A stretch of DNA of 64,000 bases from JBAXXL01 sp037127915 (GTDB lineage: Bacteria; Bacteroidota; Ignavibacteria; Kapaibacteriales; UBA2268). The notes under the pieces were generated by a model. The model did not search any database and was not told the DNA's origin. It saw only the letters and a list, made by a program, of their open reading frames with translations. This document shows, piece after piece, positions 50,753 through 59,466 of the stretch (positions are counted from its first letter, which is position 1; each line of letters opens with the position of its first letter). The stretch is from NCBI GenBank assembly GCA_037127915.1, contig JBAXXL010000006.1, positions 1-64,000 on the forward strand, read 5' to 3'. A program made the position numbers and the translations under genes.

Positions 50753-51646
50753 TTACAAACTCAACGTTATCCCAGCTCTATATATCAAAAAGCTAATTGG
50801 TCTGTCGGATTCGAATGGCCAATAGCCGGCATTCTTCCGCATATTATAGACCACATACGAAATGAAGTTTTTATAAGCGAATTTCACAACTGGCCAGGTT
50901 TTACCAAACATTCGGAGCGCTTGTGGTTCGAAATAATCAATCCAGCGCTGAGTAGCGTTATCGAAAATAAACATTCCTGTCCATTGCAATGGTTTGAAAT
51001 TAGGATAAATTATACTCGTTTCATAATCAGCGGAAAGTAGTATGTTTTTCGTAATATGAACGTCCACACCACCCGACCAAGTTCCACCGAATCGAAACTT
51101 ATTATCGAAGCGTTGCATATAATTTTGATTATTACCCGAGGATCCAAAATCGTAAAAATCAATATGAGTCCAGGTAATTGAGCCATTATGTTTTAATAGT
51201 ATAAAAGGATTACCGAATGGTCCGTAATATCCGTACCCGTTTTCGATGCCTAAGCCAAAACGCCAATTATCGGTTACTAAGCCGGTTGGTTGTATATCCA
51301 ACACTTTGAATGTTGAAGAAATCGTCGAAATGAAGGCGTAATCTTTAGCGTGGGAAAATATTCCTCTTACCGGAAGTTCCTCGTTATAGCGAATAAATCC
51401 ATAGCGAAATTCAGCAAGATATGTGGGTTGAAAATTGTCTCCGATATCAACTTTGTTTGCATTAATTGTGCTTAATCCACCGGAAAATTCGAGATAAGTA
51501 TTATTATTCACAAAATCAGGTTTACTATAATAGTTCTTAATAAACAAATGAAGAGGAGCCCAAGGACCCTGCTCTTCAGCTTCCTGTGCTTGAATTGCAG
51601 GTGCAAAGTAAAACAATAATATAATAAAAGCTATATTTTTTTTCAT
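50753..51646 (-). CDS. Outer-membrane beta-barrel-like protein of unknown function
   Basis: A 297-residue protein with a signal peptide ending AIQAQ and alternating hydrophobic/aromatic strands throughout (FRYGFIRYNEELPV, SADYETSIIYPNF). It ends in the strand ISFLIYRAGITLSL, typical of outer membrane barrels that close with an aromatic or Leu residue. No family name comes to mind. It lies between the LRR gene and a small ORF on the same strand, with gaps over 60 bases. Confidence 0.65.
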   Translation of the reverse strand: MKKNIAFIILLFYFAPAIQAQEAEEQGPWAPLHLFIKNYYSKPDFVNNNTYLEFSGGLSTINANKVDIGDNFQPTYLAEFRYGFIRYNEELPVRGIFSHAKDYAFISTISSTFKVLDIQPTGLVTDNWRFGLGIENGYGYYGPFGNPFILLKHNGSITWTHIDFYDFGSSGNNQNYMQRFDNKFRFGGTWSGGVDVHITKNILLSADYETSIIYPNFKPLQWTGMFIFDNATQRWIDYFEPQALRMFGKTWPVVKFAYKNFISYVVYNMRKNAGYWPFESDRPISFLIYRAGITLSL

Positions 51647-51710
51647 AACAAATTTAGAGAAACCGAAATTAACGGAAACTCAAAAATAACATTTTTAATG
51701 GTATATTAAT

Positions 51711-51917
51711 CTAAAATTTGATTCTTCTGAAGATTGGTCCTGTTGTTCTATTTCGTATTTCATTAATTATGGATAAATGTTCTTTATTAATATCCGTTGG
51801 AACTGTGTTCAGATAACATAAATTATTATCTAATACAATTGATCGGTCATTAATTATAAATCCAAGAACTGCTTGGGCATTATTTTTATAACGTAAACTT
51901 TTAAATACAGTGTCCAT
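51711..51917 (-). CDS. Small conserved-looking protein (68 residues)
   Basis: A 68-residue frame preceded by GAGGAGG seven bases before the ATG on the minus strand, one of the best ribosome-binding sites in the window. The product has no signal peptide or membrane segment; its sequence runs from MDTVFKSLRYKNNAQAVLGF to an Arg-rich end (EIRNRTTGPIFRRIKF). I do not recognise a family. The strong RBS is the main reason to accept it. Confidence 0.5.
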   Translation of the reverse strand: MDTVFKSLRYKNNAQAVLGFIINDRSIVLDNNLCYLNTVPTDINKEHLSIINEIRNRTTGPIFRRIKF

Positions 51918-52049
51918 AAATGCCTCCTCGAAATATTAGACACACAAAAAATATACGATTTGATAATTTATTTATTTTAAAAATTGAAACAATCGGTAAA
52001 AAAAAAAGTATTATATTTGTTTCGGTAATACTATGATGAATCCAATTTT

Positions 52050-52823
52050 ATGATTTCAATACAAAATATCAGCAAGTCGTTCGACGCTAGAAGTGTTTTA
52101 GTAAACTTATCCTTAGAAATACCTAAGGGTAAGCGATGTTGTATAATAGGTCGTTCCGGATGTGGGAAAAGCGTACTGCTAAAAATAATCACCGGTTTAA
52201 TGAAGCCGGATTCCGGCAAAATTATTATTGACGATGTAGAAGTCGATGCTGATAATAAAAAGGAACTTTTTAAATTGCGCCGACGCATTGGATACGTCTT
52301 CCAAGGTGCCGCATTATTTGATTCTTACGATGTTTATACAAATGTTGTATTATCGCTTATGGAACAAGGTGAAACCGATGATGAAGTATTGGAAAACGAA
52401 GCTAAGCGAGTTTTATCAAGCGTTGGGCTGTTGCCCGATATCAAAAAAGTAGATTCACCCGAATTTGAAAAGGAATGGAAAATCTTGCGCAAAACCATGC
52501 CCAGCGAACTATCCGGCGGTATGCGCAAAAGAGTCGGAGTCGCCCGAGCTTTGGTCGGTAGTCCCGATTATATATTTTATGATGAACCTACTACGGGTTT
52601 GGATCCGATTACTTCCGAGCAAATTGATAAGTTGATTTTGGAATTAGATAAAACTTTAGAAGCTACTTCTGTCATCATTACTCACGATTTATATTCAGTA
52701 TATAGTTTGGCTGAGCAAGTGGTTTTAATCGAAGATGAAACTATTCGATTCGAAGGAACCGCCGAGGAATTGAAAAATTCTGATGATGAAATCGTCAAAC
52801 AATTTTTAAGAAGATATGAATAG
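52050..52823 (+). CDS. ABC transporter ATP-binding protein, MlaF-like
   Basis: A 257-residue ABC ATPase with Walker A GRSGCGKS near residue 33, Q-loop GYVFQGAALFDSYDVYTNV near 83, signature LSGGMRKRVGVARAL near 151 and Walker B YIFYDEPTTGLDP near 172. The switch His lies in ITHDLYS. The 'LSGGMRKRV' signature and 'GAALFDS' segment are typical of MlaF/Ttg2A lipid-transport ATPases. No MlaE or MlaD gene is adjacent. It overlaps the HAD gene by eight bases. TATATTTG at 52012-52019 may be its -7 box. Confidence 0.88.
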   Translation: MISIQNISKSFDARSVLVNLSLEIPKGKRCCIIGRSGCGKSVLLKIITGLMKPDSGKIIIDDVEVDADNKKELFKLRRRIGYVFQGAALFDSYDVYTNVVLSLMEQGETDDEVLENEAKRVLSSVGLLPDIKKVDSPEFEKEWKILRKTMPSELSGGMRKRVGVARALVGSPDYIFYDEPTTGLDPITSEQIDKLILELDKTLEATSVIITHDLYSVYSLAEQVVLIEDETIRFEGTAEELKNSDDEIVKQFLRRYE

Positions 52824-53541
52824 TAAGAAAAAAAATATACGAGTATTTATAGATTTTGATGGTACTATAACCGAAAAAGATGTCTGCAACGAAATTTTCA
52901 AAAAATTCGGAAAATTCGATAAGTATATAAACCGGCTATTCGATGGTGAAATTGATATGGTGGAATTTTGGAATCTGGAGATTGCGGATTTAAATGAGAA
53001 TTTAACCGAAAATGAATTACTCGAATTTATTGCAGGTTTTCAACCAGCCCCCTATTTCGCTGAATTAGTTGAATTTTTACAATCTGAAAATATACCAATT
53101 ACTATTATCAGCGACGGATTTGATTTATATATTAAAAATATTCTCGCGGCGGCGGGATTTGAAAATATTGGACCGGTATTCAGCAATAAATTGATATATG
53201 AAAACGGGAAATTTAGAGCCGAATATCCGTATTCATCCGAAAATTGTCCTTGTCCGGCGGCAATGTGCAAAAGAAACGCAATCATTCGCTCGTCATCGGA
53301 ATTCGATATAATAGTATTCATTGGAGATGGTTTTTCGGATAGGTGTGCCGTTCAACATTCGGATATAAATTTTGCAAAGGGTGCTTTGGCGGCTTACTGC
53401 AATGAAAAACGGATACCTCATTATCCATATAAATCGTTTTTCGACGTTACTTTAAAATTGAAAGAATGTATTAATAATAATAAAATAAAACAAAGAAATG
53501 AAGCTTACATCAATAGGAAGAATGCAGTTGAAGCGGAGTAG
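52816..53541 (+). CDS. HAD-family phosphatase, MtnX/PSP-like
   Basis: This 241-residue HAD hydrolase has motif I FIDFDGTITEKDVCNE near residue 12 (nucleophile Asp and acid Asp), motif II TIISDGFD near 95 and motif IV FIGDGFSDRCAV near 170. The helical cap insertion follows motif I, as in the phosphoserine-phosphatase and MtnX branch. It dephosphorylates a small phosphorylated metabolite; MtnX-type methionine salvage is possible but no other salvage gene is seen. It overlaps the ABC ATPase upstream and the TolC gene downstream, so all three are translationally linked. Confidence 0.82.
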   Translation: MNSKKKNIRVFIDFDGTITEKDVCNEIFKKFGKFDKYINRLFDGEIDMVEFWNLEIADLNENLTENELLEFIAGFQPAPYFAELVEFLQSENIPITIISDGFDLYIKNILAAAGFENIGPVFSNKLIYENGKFRAEYPYSSENCPCPAAMCKRNAIIRSSSEFDIIVFIGDGFSDRCAVQHSDINFAKGALAAYCNEKRIPHYPYKSFFDVTLKLKECINNNKIKQRNEAYINRKNAVEAE

Positions 53542-54985
53542 CATTGCATTAATATTAATTTTTATCAGCACTAATTTGCTGTCAGCCCGCGAAATGACAT
53601 TGGACGGAATTATAGAATATGCCCGTTTGCACAGCCCAACAGTAAAAATGGCGAAATTCGAATATTATTCCTCCGTTTGCCAATATAAGCAATTCAAAGC
53701 GGAATATTTACCGCAATTATATATAACGGGTTCGGCACCGGGTTATGAAAACTCTATTATTAAAGTACAAGATACAAACGGTATAACTTTTCACCGACAA
53801 ATGACTTCATATTCAAATGCCGATCTTACTATTTCTCAGAGATTTTCTCCCACAGGTGCTACTATATCTTTATCATCGGGACTTAGCAGATTAGATGTTT
53901 ATGGAATGAACCAATACAGCGACCCGTGGGCGGCTTCACCGGTTCTATTGTCCATTTCTCAACCCTTATTTAGATTCAATTCAATGCGCTGGGATAACAA
54001 ACTCTACGATATGCGCTACGAAAACGCTAGGAAACGCTATAATGAGGTTATGGAAGAAATAGCGATTCAAGTTGCCGATAAGTTCTATTCGCTCTATATG
54101 GTCGAAATGAACGTCAATAACAGCCGCTTCAATCTCGAGGTCAACGATACAATGTACAAGATTTCGAAAGGTAGATATTCAGTCGGTAAAATAGCGGAAA
54201 ATGAACTTTTACAAAATGAGCTGGGCGTTCTGAACAGTGAGATGGCTTTGGATAATGCCCAAATAAACTTTAAATTGCAGGCTGATGATTTAAAATTATT
54301 AATAGGGATGGATATATCGGAAGATCTGACAATCATTCCTGATACAACAATTAAAATTGTTGAGATAGATTATAAAAAAGCACTCAACGCGGCTTTGGAA
54401 AATTGCTCCAATATTATGGATTACAAAATCCAGAAAACAAATGCGGAATTAAACGTCGATAAAGCAAAAAGTAATAATGATTTCGATGCGAATATTTCAG
54501 CGAATTTCGGTTTAAACCAAAAAGCCAACCAAATCCCCGACGCTTATAAATCTTTATTAGACCAAGAAAGAGTGGATATTACTTTTACCATCCCTATATT
54601 CCAATGGAATAAATCAACTTATGAAGTAGAAGCCGCATTAGCCGACAAATATAGAGTAGAAGCTGATATCGATTACAAAATGAAGCAATTTGAACAAGCT
54701 ATAAAGTACCAAACCGCGACTTTCCAACTCTTAATCCGGCAAGCAATAACCGCCGATAAATCGTATAATATAGCTAAACGCAGATTCGATGTTGCAAAAA
54801 ATCGCTACGTTATCGGCAATATCACTATGGACGTTTTCTTCACCGCCCAGAACGAAAAAGACCAGTCATTCAATTCCTACATATCCGCATTAAAAAACTA
54901 CTGGATGGGATATTATTCGTTGCGCAGAGCTACGCTTTATGATTTCAACAATAATAAAAACATAGAATATAATCCGAATGAATAA
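53498..54985 (+). CDS. TolC-family outer membrane efflux protein
   Basis: A 495-residue TolC-like protein. A signal peptide ends near LLSAREM; start 53498 overlaps the HAD gene by 44 bases, and ATG 53522 gives a tighter signal peptide. The body shows the family's two repeated coiled-coil halves (LDGIIEYARLHSPTVKMAKF near the start, then YKKALNAALENCSNIMDYKI near 290) and the beta-barrel strands between them. TolC proteins form trimeric tunnels for efflux or type I export. No membrane-fusion protein or inner-membrane pump follows, but the coupled ABC ATPase suggests transport. Confidence 0.85.
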   Translation: MKLTSIGRMQLKRSSIALILIFISTNLLSAREMTLDGIIEYARLHSPTVKMAKFEYYSSVCQYKQFKAEYLPQLYITGSAPGYENSIIKVQDTNGITFHRQMTSYSNADLTISQRFSPTGATISLSSGLSRLDVYGMNQYSDPWAASPVLLSISQPLFRFNSMRWDNKLYDMRYENARKRYNEVMEEIAIQVADKFYSLYMVEMNVNNSRFNLEVNDTMYKISKGRYSVGKIAENELLQNELGVLNSEMALDNAQINFKLQADDLKLLIGMDISEDLTIIPDTTIKIVEIDYKKALNAALENCSNIMDYKIQKTNAELNVDKAKSNNDFDANISANFGLNQKANQIPDAYKSLLDQERVDITFTIPIFQWNKSTYEVEAALADKYRVEADIDYKMKQFEQAIKYQTATFQLLIRQAITADKSYNIAKRRFDVAKNRYVIGNITMDVFFTAQNEKDQSFNSYISALKNYWMGYYSLRRATLYDFNNNKNIEYNPNE

Positions 54986-55020
54986 CAGAATCAATTACGA
55001 ATTACGAATTACGATGGGTT

Positions 55021-55045
55021 GTCATTACCGTAAAAGCGGTAATCT
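55021..55045. repeat. GTCATTCC hairpin repeat, accg variant
   Basis: gtcatt-accgt-aaaa-gcggt-aatct: stem accg/cggt. Preceded by attacgaattacgaatt direct repeats. The 54986-55154 gap holds only repeats. Confidence 0.6.
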
Positions 55046-55065
55046 CCTTTATTTATATATAGTTA

Positions 55066-55096
55066 GTCATTTCTGCGAAAGCAGGAATCCATCTTC
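55066..55096. repeat. GTCATTCC hairpin repeat, ttctgc variant
   Basis: gtcat-ttctgc-gaaa-gcagga-atccatcttc: stem tctgc/gcagg, full flanks. Confidence 0.7.
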
Positions 55097-55154
55097 GACC
55101 AATTTTGAATTTTGAATTTTGAGTTTTGAATGCGAAGATAAGCACCCGAGTATA

Positions 55155-55174
55155 CCCCATGCTAAAGCATGGGG
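55155..55174. repeat. ccccatgctaaagcatgggg palindrome overlapping a gene end
   Basis: A perfect 8-bp stem with a four-base loop. The TAG stop of the Fe-S protein on the minus strand (55164-55162) lies in the loop. Confidence 0.7.
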
Positions 55175-55881
55175 TTGATTTTGTTTTTCTTACCAAGCGG
55201 GCAAACCGAAACACAAATCCCGCAAATCCTAATATCTTTATCAAAAAGTGTTTTTGCTAATTCAGCGCATTTATCATAGCATTTGTGCGGGTCGAAGAAC
55301 TCATTTCTATCCGTGTTAATATCCCAAAGCTGTCCATTAGCCGCCTGCGCCGGACAACGCTCGACACATATTTCGCACGAGCCGCATCTACTTTTATCTA
55401 TTGCTTTGCCGGATGTTACTATTGGCGCGTCAATCAATATGCTGGCTAATCGAACGCGTGGACCAAATTTTTTGGACACGAACAAATCTGTTTTCCCGAT
55501 CCAACCCAATCCGACGCGTGTTGCAATCATTTTATGTGAGATTTTATAGCGGAGCGTTTCCAAATAAGGGCTGAATTCATCACTTTCCAATGCTAGTGTT
55601 GGTTCAATATTAATGCAACGGATATTATTTTTCCTCAGCTCATTGCAGATTTTTATTGATAAATCAATCAAATCATCGTTCATTTTTTTATAATGATTGT
55701 AATACTCCAAAGTTGGTCCGTTTTCAATTGAATCAATAATTCTATCATCGAGGTGTTTGCCTATAGCGATACCATAGGAATATTCTCGGTATTCCTCGTC
55801 TAAGAGTCCCTCGAGATTTGCAAATCCATATATGTAATCTTCCGCAGGAACTAATATGTTTTCAATGATTTGTTTGAGCAT
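55162..55881 (-). CDS. Epoxyqueuosine-reductase-like 2[4Fe-4S] protein
   Basis: A 239-residue protein with two ferredoxin-type clusters: RCGSCEICVERCPAQA near 168 and the later CYDKCAEL plus ICGICVSVCPLGKKNK near 225. The middle part (KTDLFVSKKFGPRVRLASIL) matches the QueG region before the Fe-S domain. At 239 residues it is shorter than true QueG (300-380) and lacks the C-terminal HEAT repeats. It is therefore a QueG-like reductase, not certainly the tRNA enzyme. Its last four codons (NPML, stop) fall inside a dispersed palindrome. Confidence 0.78.
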   Translation of the reverse strand: MLKQIIENILVPAEDYIYGFANLEGLLDEEYREYSYGIAIGKHLDDRIIDSIENGPTLEYYNHYKKMNDDLIDLSIKICNELRKNNIRCINIEPTLALESDEFSPYLETLRYKISHKMIATRVGLGWIGKTDLFVSKKFGPRVRLASILIDAPIVTSGKAIDKSRCGSCEICVERCPAQAANGQLWDINTDRNEFFDPHKCYDKCAELAKTLFDKDIRICGICVSVCPLGKKNKINPML

Positions 55882-55974
55882 AAGTTTTAAAGTTTATTTG
55901 ATTACTTCCCAATGGCCGCCTTTGAAGGCGAACTTTTTTTTTATATACTACTGCTTTGATTTATTATGTTCATT

Positions 55975-56382
55975 TTATTCTTCAACAAAGGCTATTGCTT
56001 CAATTTCAAGTAAAAATTCCGGATTGCCTAATCCCGCAACAAATACAGCAGTAATCGCCGGTGGATTCTCGGCTTTGGCAAAATAGCTTTGCGATGCCTG
56101 AAATGCCGCTAAAACATCCTGTCCTTGGACAATATAGATGTTAAGTTTTACCAGATTATCAAATCCGGCTTGGCACGATTCCAGAGCAATCTCCAAATTC
56201 TTCATTATCTGTTCTGTTTGCTCTGCTATATTCCCTTTACCCACTATCTCGCGGTTGGCGTTTACCGAATTTTGGCCGCCGATGTAAATCGTTTTCCCCG
56301 CGCCATTTGTTACAACAACTTGCGAGAATGCAGGATTTTTCATTAATCCCTCGGGATTGATATATTTTATTTTGTCTGTCAT
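55975..56382 (-). CDS. RidA-family (YjgF/YER057c/UK114) protein
   Basis: A 135-residue Rid protein from ATG 56382; the frame open to 56472 would add 30 residues that overlap the upstream gene and do not belong to the family. Characteristic segments are NPEGLMKNPAFSQVVVTNG, TIYIGGQNSV, GNIAEQTEQIMKNLEIALE and the final FLLEIEAIAFVEE. RidA hydrolyses reactive enamine/imine intermediates; here the catalytic Arg of the archetype (RxxxxxxxLP region) is not conserved (NPPAITAVFVAGL), so it belongs to another Rid subgroup. It is cytoplasmic. Confidence 0.85.
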   Translation of the reverse strand: MTDKIKYINPEGLMKNPAFSQVVVTNGAGKTIYIGGQNSVNANREIVGKGNIAEQTEQIMKNLEIALESCQAGFDNLVKLNIYIVQGQDVLAAFQASQSYFAKAENPPAITAVFVAGLGNPEFLLEIEAIAFVEE

Positions 56383-56431
56383 GATTTTTATGTCAGTTTT
56401 ATAATTACGCTCATTTAGTTTCTTTATCAAC

Positions 56432-57745
56432 TTATTCGATAATAAATTTCTTTGAAATTTGCTCCGCATCACTATTAATATTTAATATATACACTCCTTT
56501 AGCCAACGATTGATTTACTATAATGTTATTTTTGCCGTTAACAAACGCAGTACTACCAAGATTTGAAACCAACTTCCCATTTAAATCATAGATAAATACT
56601 TCGGCGATATACGTTTTATCGGAAGTAATTTCTAATTGGTTATTAATAAAGGTTATATAATTTTTATACACCTTAATTTTATCTACAGATAACGAACTTA
56701 TATCTTCAATAACTATGTTACCTACGTCATCACACATAAGTATTTTATCGCTTTTAATGTCATTATAAAAAGCGCGAAAACTAATTGCTCCATTTATTCT
56801 ATGTTCATTTATATTCCATATAACACTATTATCACCAAAGACAAAAGATATAGTATTACTATCAAAAAAAGTTAGAAAGCCTCTCATCCAGTCCCATTGA
56901 TTAAATAGCAGCTTAAGATCACTATCATAAATACATTCTTTTTCATTTGTTATAAGATTATAAATACGAACTGTGGAGTACATATAGGGTACTCGTTGGG
57001 TAAAGGCGAGATACTTCCCATTTGGTGAGAAATTAAGATTTCCAATAGGTGGTCTAAAGTTATCTACGATTTTATATTCTAAGTTCTTATTCATATTTAT
57101 AAGGATAACAGAAGCACTTGTATCGTTATTAGGATCACCTATCGGGTAATGAGAAACGCTTACCGCTAATGTATTGCCATCCGGTGAACAGGCTATTTCT
57201 TGAGCACCCCAAAAATCATGGTCGCTAAATATTTCTGTTTCTTCAAATGTCACAATATCATAAACTCTTATAATTCCAGAATGATTATCATCACCATTCT
57301 TCGTTGAATAAATCTTTGAACCATCAGCTGATAAACAAAACCGGACACATTGCTTCAACTTTTTTACAATATGACCTGTTGCAATATCCCAAACAATTAT
57401 TCCTAAATCAGAATCAGCTATCAAATATTTTCCATCTTTTGTTATGACGGGATCATAAATTTTTGATTTATTTAAGGTTTCAAATTCTCGTATAACTTCA
57501 CAATTATCAGGATCAAATACTATTGGAGTAGAATTATAATCCGGATTTTCCTCAACATTTTGCAAAACAAGTATATAATTGCTTCCTGGAAGAAATAACG
57601 CACCAGTAAATAAACCATAGGCTTTATTGTAGAGAACTCCGGAACATTTAATATTAACGTTGGTTACAGGATAATCAGATTGCGCATTTATACTTAATAA
57701 ATTAAAAATAATGACAAAAAATAAAATTTTATATCTTAATTTCAT
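56432..57745 (-). CDS. T9SS-sorted WD40-like propeller, tandem paralogue 2
   Basis: A 437-residue exported protein with a signal peptide ending SINAQ. The body has WD40/YVTN-like units (GNLNFSPNGKYLAFTQR, EIACSPDGNTLAVSVS, PVITKDGKYLIADSDLGIIVWD). A T9SS sorting tail forms the last 75 residues (GKLVSNLGSTAFV ... GVYILNINSDAEQ). It follows a related gene with a gap of only four bases; the GGAG within that gene's last codons lies seven bases before this ATG, so translation is coupled. Its function is unknown; the propeller fold suggests protein or glycan binding at the cell surface. Confidence 0.8.
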   Translation of the reverse strand: MKLRYKILFFVIIFNLLSINAQSDYPVTNVNIKCSGVLYNKAYGLFTGALFLPGSNYILVLQNVEENPDYNSTPIVFDPDNCEVIREFETLNKSKIYDPVITKDGKYLIADSDLGIIVWDIATGHIVKKLKQCVRFCLSADGSKIYSTKNGDDNHSGIIRVYDIVTFEETEIFSDHDFWGAQEIACSPDGNTLAVSVSHYPIGDPNNDTSASVILINMNKNLEYKIVDNFRPPIGNLNFSPNGKYLAFTQRVPYMYSTVRIYNLITNEKECIYDSDLKLLFNQWDWMRGFLTFFDSNTISFVFGDNSVIWNINEHRINGAISFRAFYNDIKSDKILMCDDVGNIVIEDISSLSVDKIKVYKNYITFINNQLEITSDKTYIAEVFIYDLNGKLVSNLGSTAFVNGKNNIIVNQSLAKGVYILNINSDAEQISKKFIIE

Positions 57746-57749
57746 TGCA

Positions 57750-59087
57750 TTACTCCTTTATGAATTTATAACTTTTGGAATCTGTACTTGAATTTATTTG
57801 TATGATATAGATTCCTCTGTTCAATTTTCCAGCATTGTACTGCAATCCATTTTCACCATTAATAACGAAATTATCAATAATATTACCCAATTCATCAATG
57901 ATTTGTGCATCACAATTTAGAGTATTCTTTAGTTTTAAATTCACGTTATCTTTAGTTGGATTTGGATATAAAATTCTTTCCGGATTACTATCTTCAATAT
58001 TGGTCATCTGCGATAAATCATAGATAGTAATATAGGGTGTTTCATCAGTATAATCCTTGGCAACTAGTATATTATTGTATAACTGAATTTTGGCAATATT
58101 ATAGGGACTTGTTAAAGTTTTAGTAATATTTGTTTTTACATTAGTTATGTACAAATTTTTGGAGAAATTAGTATATTTGGCACTAATAATAAAATTATCA
58201 AATAATATAAAGTCGATAGGAGGATTATAAAAGTCAGGAACTTTATCTATCTCATACTTATTTGATATATTACCATCCTTACACGAAATCAAATTTAATT
58301 GATAATATGTAATCCCTGATCCGCCACTATAATCAGATTTAGCAACCAAACTGTCTTTTGATGGGAAAAACTGAGAATTATAAACATTATTAATTCGGTT
58401 AATTATAGTTTCAGTTTGCAAATCAATTAAATCCATGCCATGATAATCGGATTGAAAAGGTTTCCCCCAATTATTTATTTTGGTCCACTCGATTGTGCAA
58501 TAATTCAAATTTTCACTGATTTTAATTTGACTAGGAAAGCATCTTTGATCGCTAGTTAGTGGCTCCGTTAAATTCATACTGTAAGGCATTCTCTTTAATA
58601 ATAAACCATTTTCAGAATTCCATATTAAAATTTCACACGCTTTATGCCACTCGCTTCGATCTATACCTTTCTTTAATGCCAAACCGACTAAATAATTGCT
58701 ATTATTTGAAATATCCCAATGATAAACCGTCAAATCCATTGGCACTTCGCAAGTGTCTATTATTGTGTTATTTGTAGGATCATATATGTTGATTTTATGA
58801 TTAAAAAAAGTTATATAAATGTTTTTTCCAACTCTAAAATCAGTTTGTTTCTTGATTCTAAACATAGTTTTATTCGATTCCAATGATTTAATATTCAAAT
58901 TATAATCATTAGAATAAACAAGCATGTTGTATTTGTCTATATATCCATAATTTACAATACCATTTTCGTCATCATAAGTATATTGTTCAATATCGTAATG
59001 ATTAATAATATGTAATTCTTGCCCTTTAATTTGTCCCCATAAAGTTAAAATCAGAGCAACCATAATAAAGCTAAGTTTAATTCTCAT
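57750..59087 (-). CDS. T9SS-sorted WD40-like propeller, tandem paralogue 1
   Basis: A 445-residue exported protein, starting at ATG 59087 (a GTG at 59099 is also open) with a signal peptide ending QIKGQ. Propeller-like strands run to about residue 365 (NNSNYLVGLALKKG, CEILIWNSENGLLLK). The T9SS tail is LYPNPTKDNVNLKL ... GIYIIQINSST. The layout, length and tail match those of the downstream gene, although direct identity is low by eye. The two were probably duplicated long ago. Stretches such as KTNITKTLTSPYNIAKIQLY are Asn/Thr-rich like other T9SS cargo here. Confidence 0.78.
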   Translation of the reverse strand: MRIKLSFIMVALILTLWGQIKGQELHIINHYDIEQYTYDDENGIVNYGYIDKYNMLVYSNDYNLNIKSLESNKTMFRIKKQTDFRVGKNIYITFFNHKINIYDPTNNTIIDTCEVPMDLTVYHWDISNNSNYLVGLALKKGIDRSEWHKACEILIWNSENGLLLKRMPYSMNLTEPLTSDQRCFPSQIKISENLNYCTIEWTKINNWGKPFQSDYHGMDLIDLQTETIINRINNVYNSQFFPSKDSLVAKSDYSGGSGITYYQLNLISCKDGNISNKYEIDKVPDFYNPPIDFILFDNFIISAKYTNFSKNLYITNVKTNITKTLTSPYNIAKIQLYNNILVAKDYTDETPYITIYDLSQMTNIEDSNPERILYPNPTKDNVNLKLKNTLNCDAQIIDELGNIIDNFVINGENGLQYNAGKLNRGIYIIQINSSTDSKSYKFIKE

Positions 59088-59304
59088 ATCAATTCGCACC
59101 TAAATCTATGGAAAAATCATTTTAATTTCGGTTATTTATAAACAATATTAAAAATCCAATCATATAACATTCTAAACTATGAAAAAGTTACAAATAAATC
59201 AAAGAAATTGAAAAAATAATTCTATTATTTTCTAATTCAAATTTTTCGTGCAAAATCTTTGTGCCCTTTGTGTTTACAAATTCTTCTTGGCTTTGCTGTG
59301 ACCA

Positions 59305-59390
59305 CCTATTCCCTAAACCCAATACCCCAAACCCTTCTTTGCGGCTCTGCGGTAAATTCCTCTTCTCATTTTCAATTTTCAATTTTCAAC
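59305..59390 (-). repeat. Dispersed repeat (gaaaattg / caccgcaaagacgc), minus copy
   Basis: Contains accctaaacccaatacccc-like cccaataccccaaacccttc, gcggctctgcggtaaattcc and cattttcaattttcaatttt. It is the reverse complement of the 40020 repeat with small changes. The ORF across it (59261-59470) is a by-product. The 59088-59466 gap contains no other gene. Confidence 0.75.
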
Positions 59391-59466
59391 TTTCCATTGA
59401 TAGTAAAACATTAACAGCAAATAACCGTCGTTTGTTTACTATATTAACTTTAAATTTAAATAAAAT

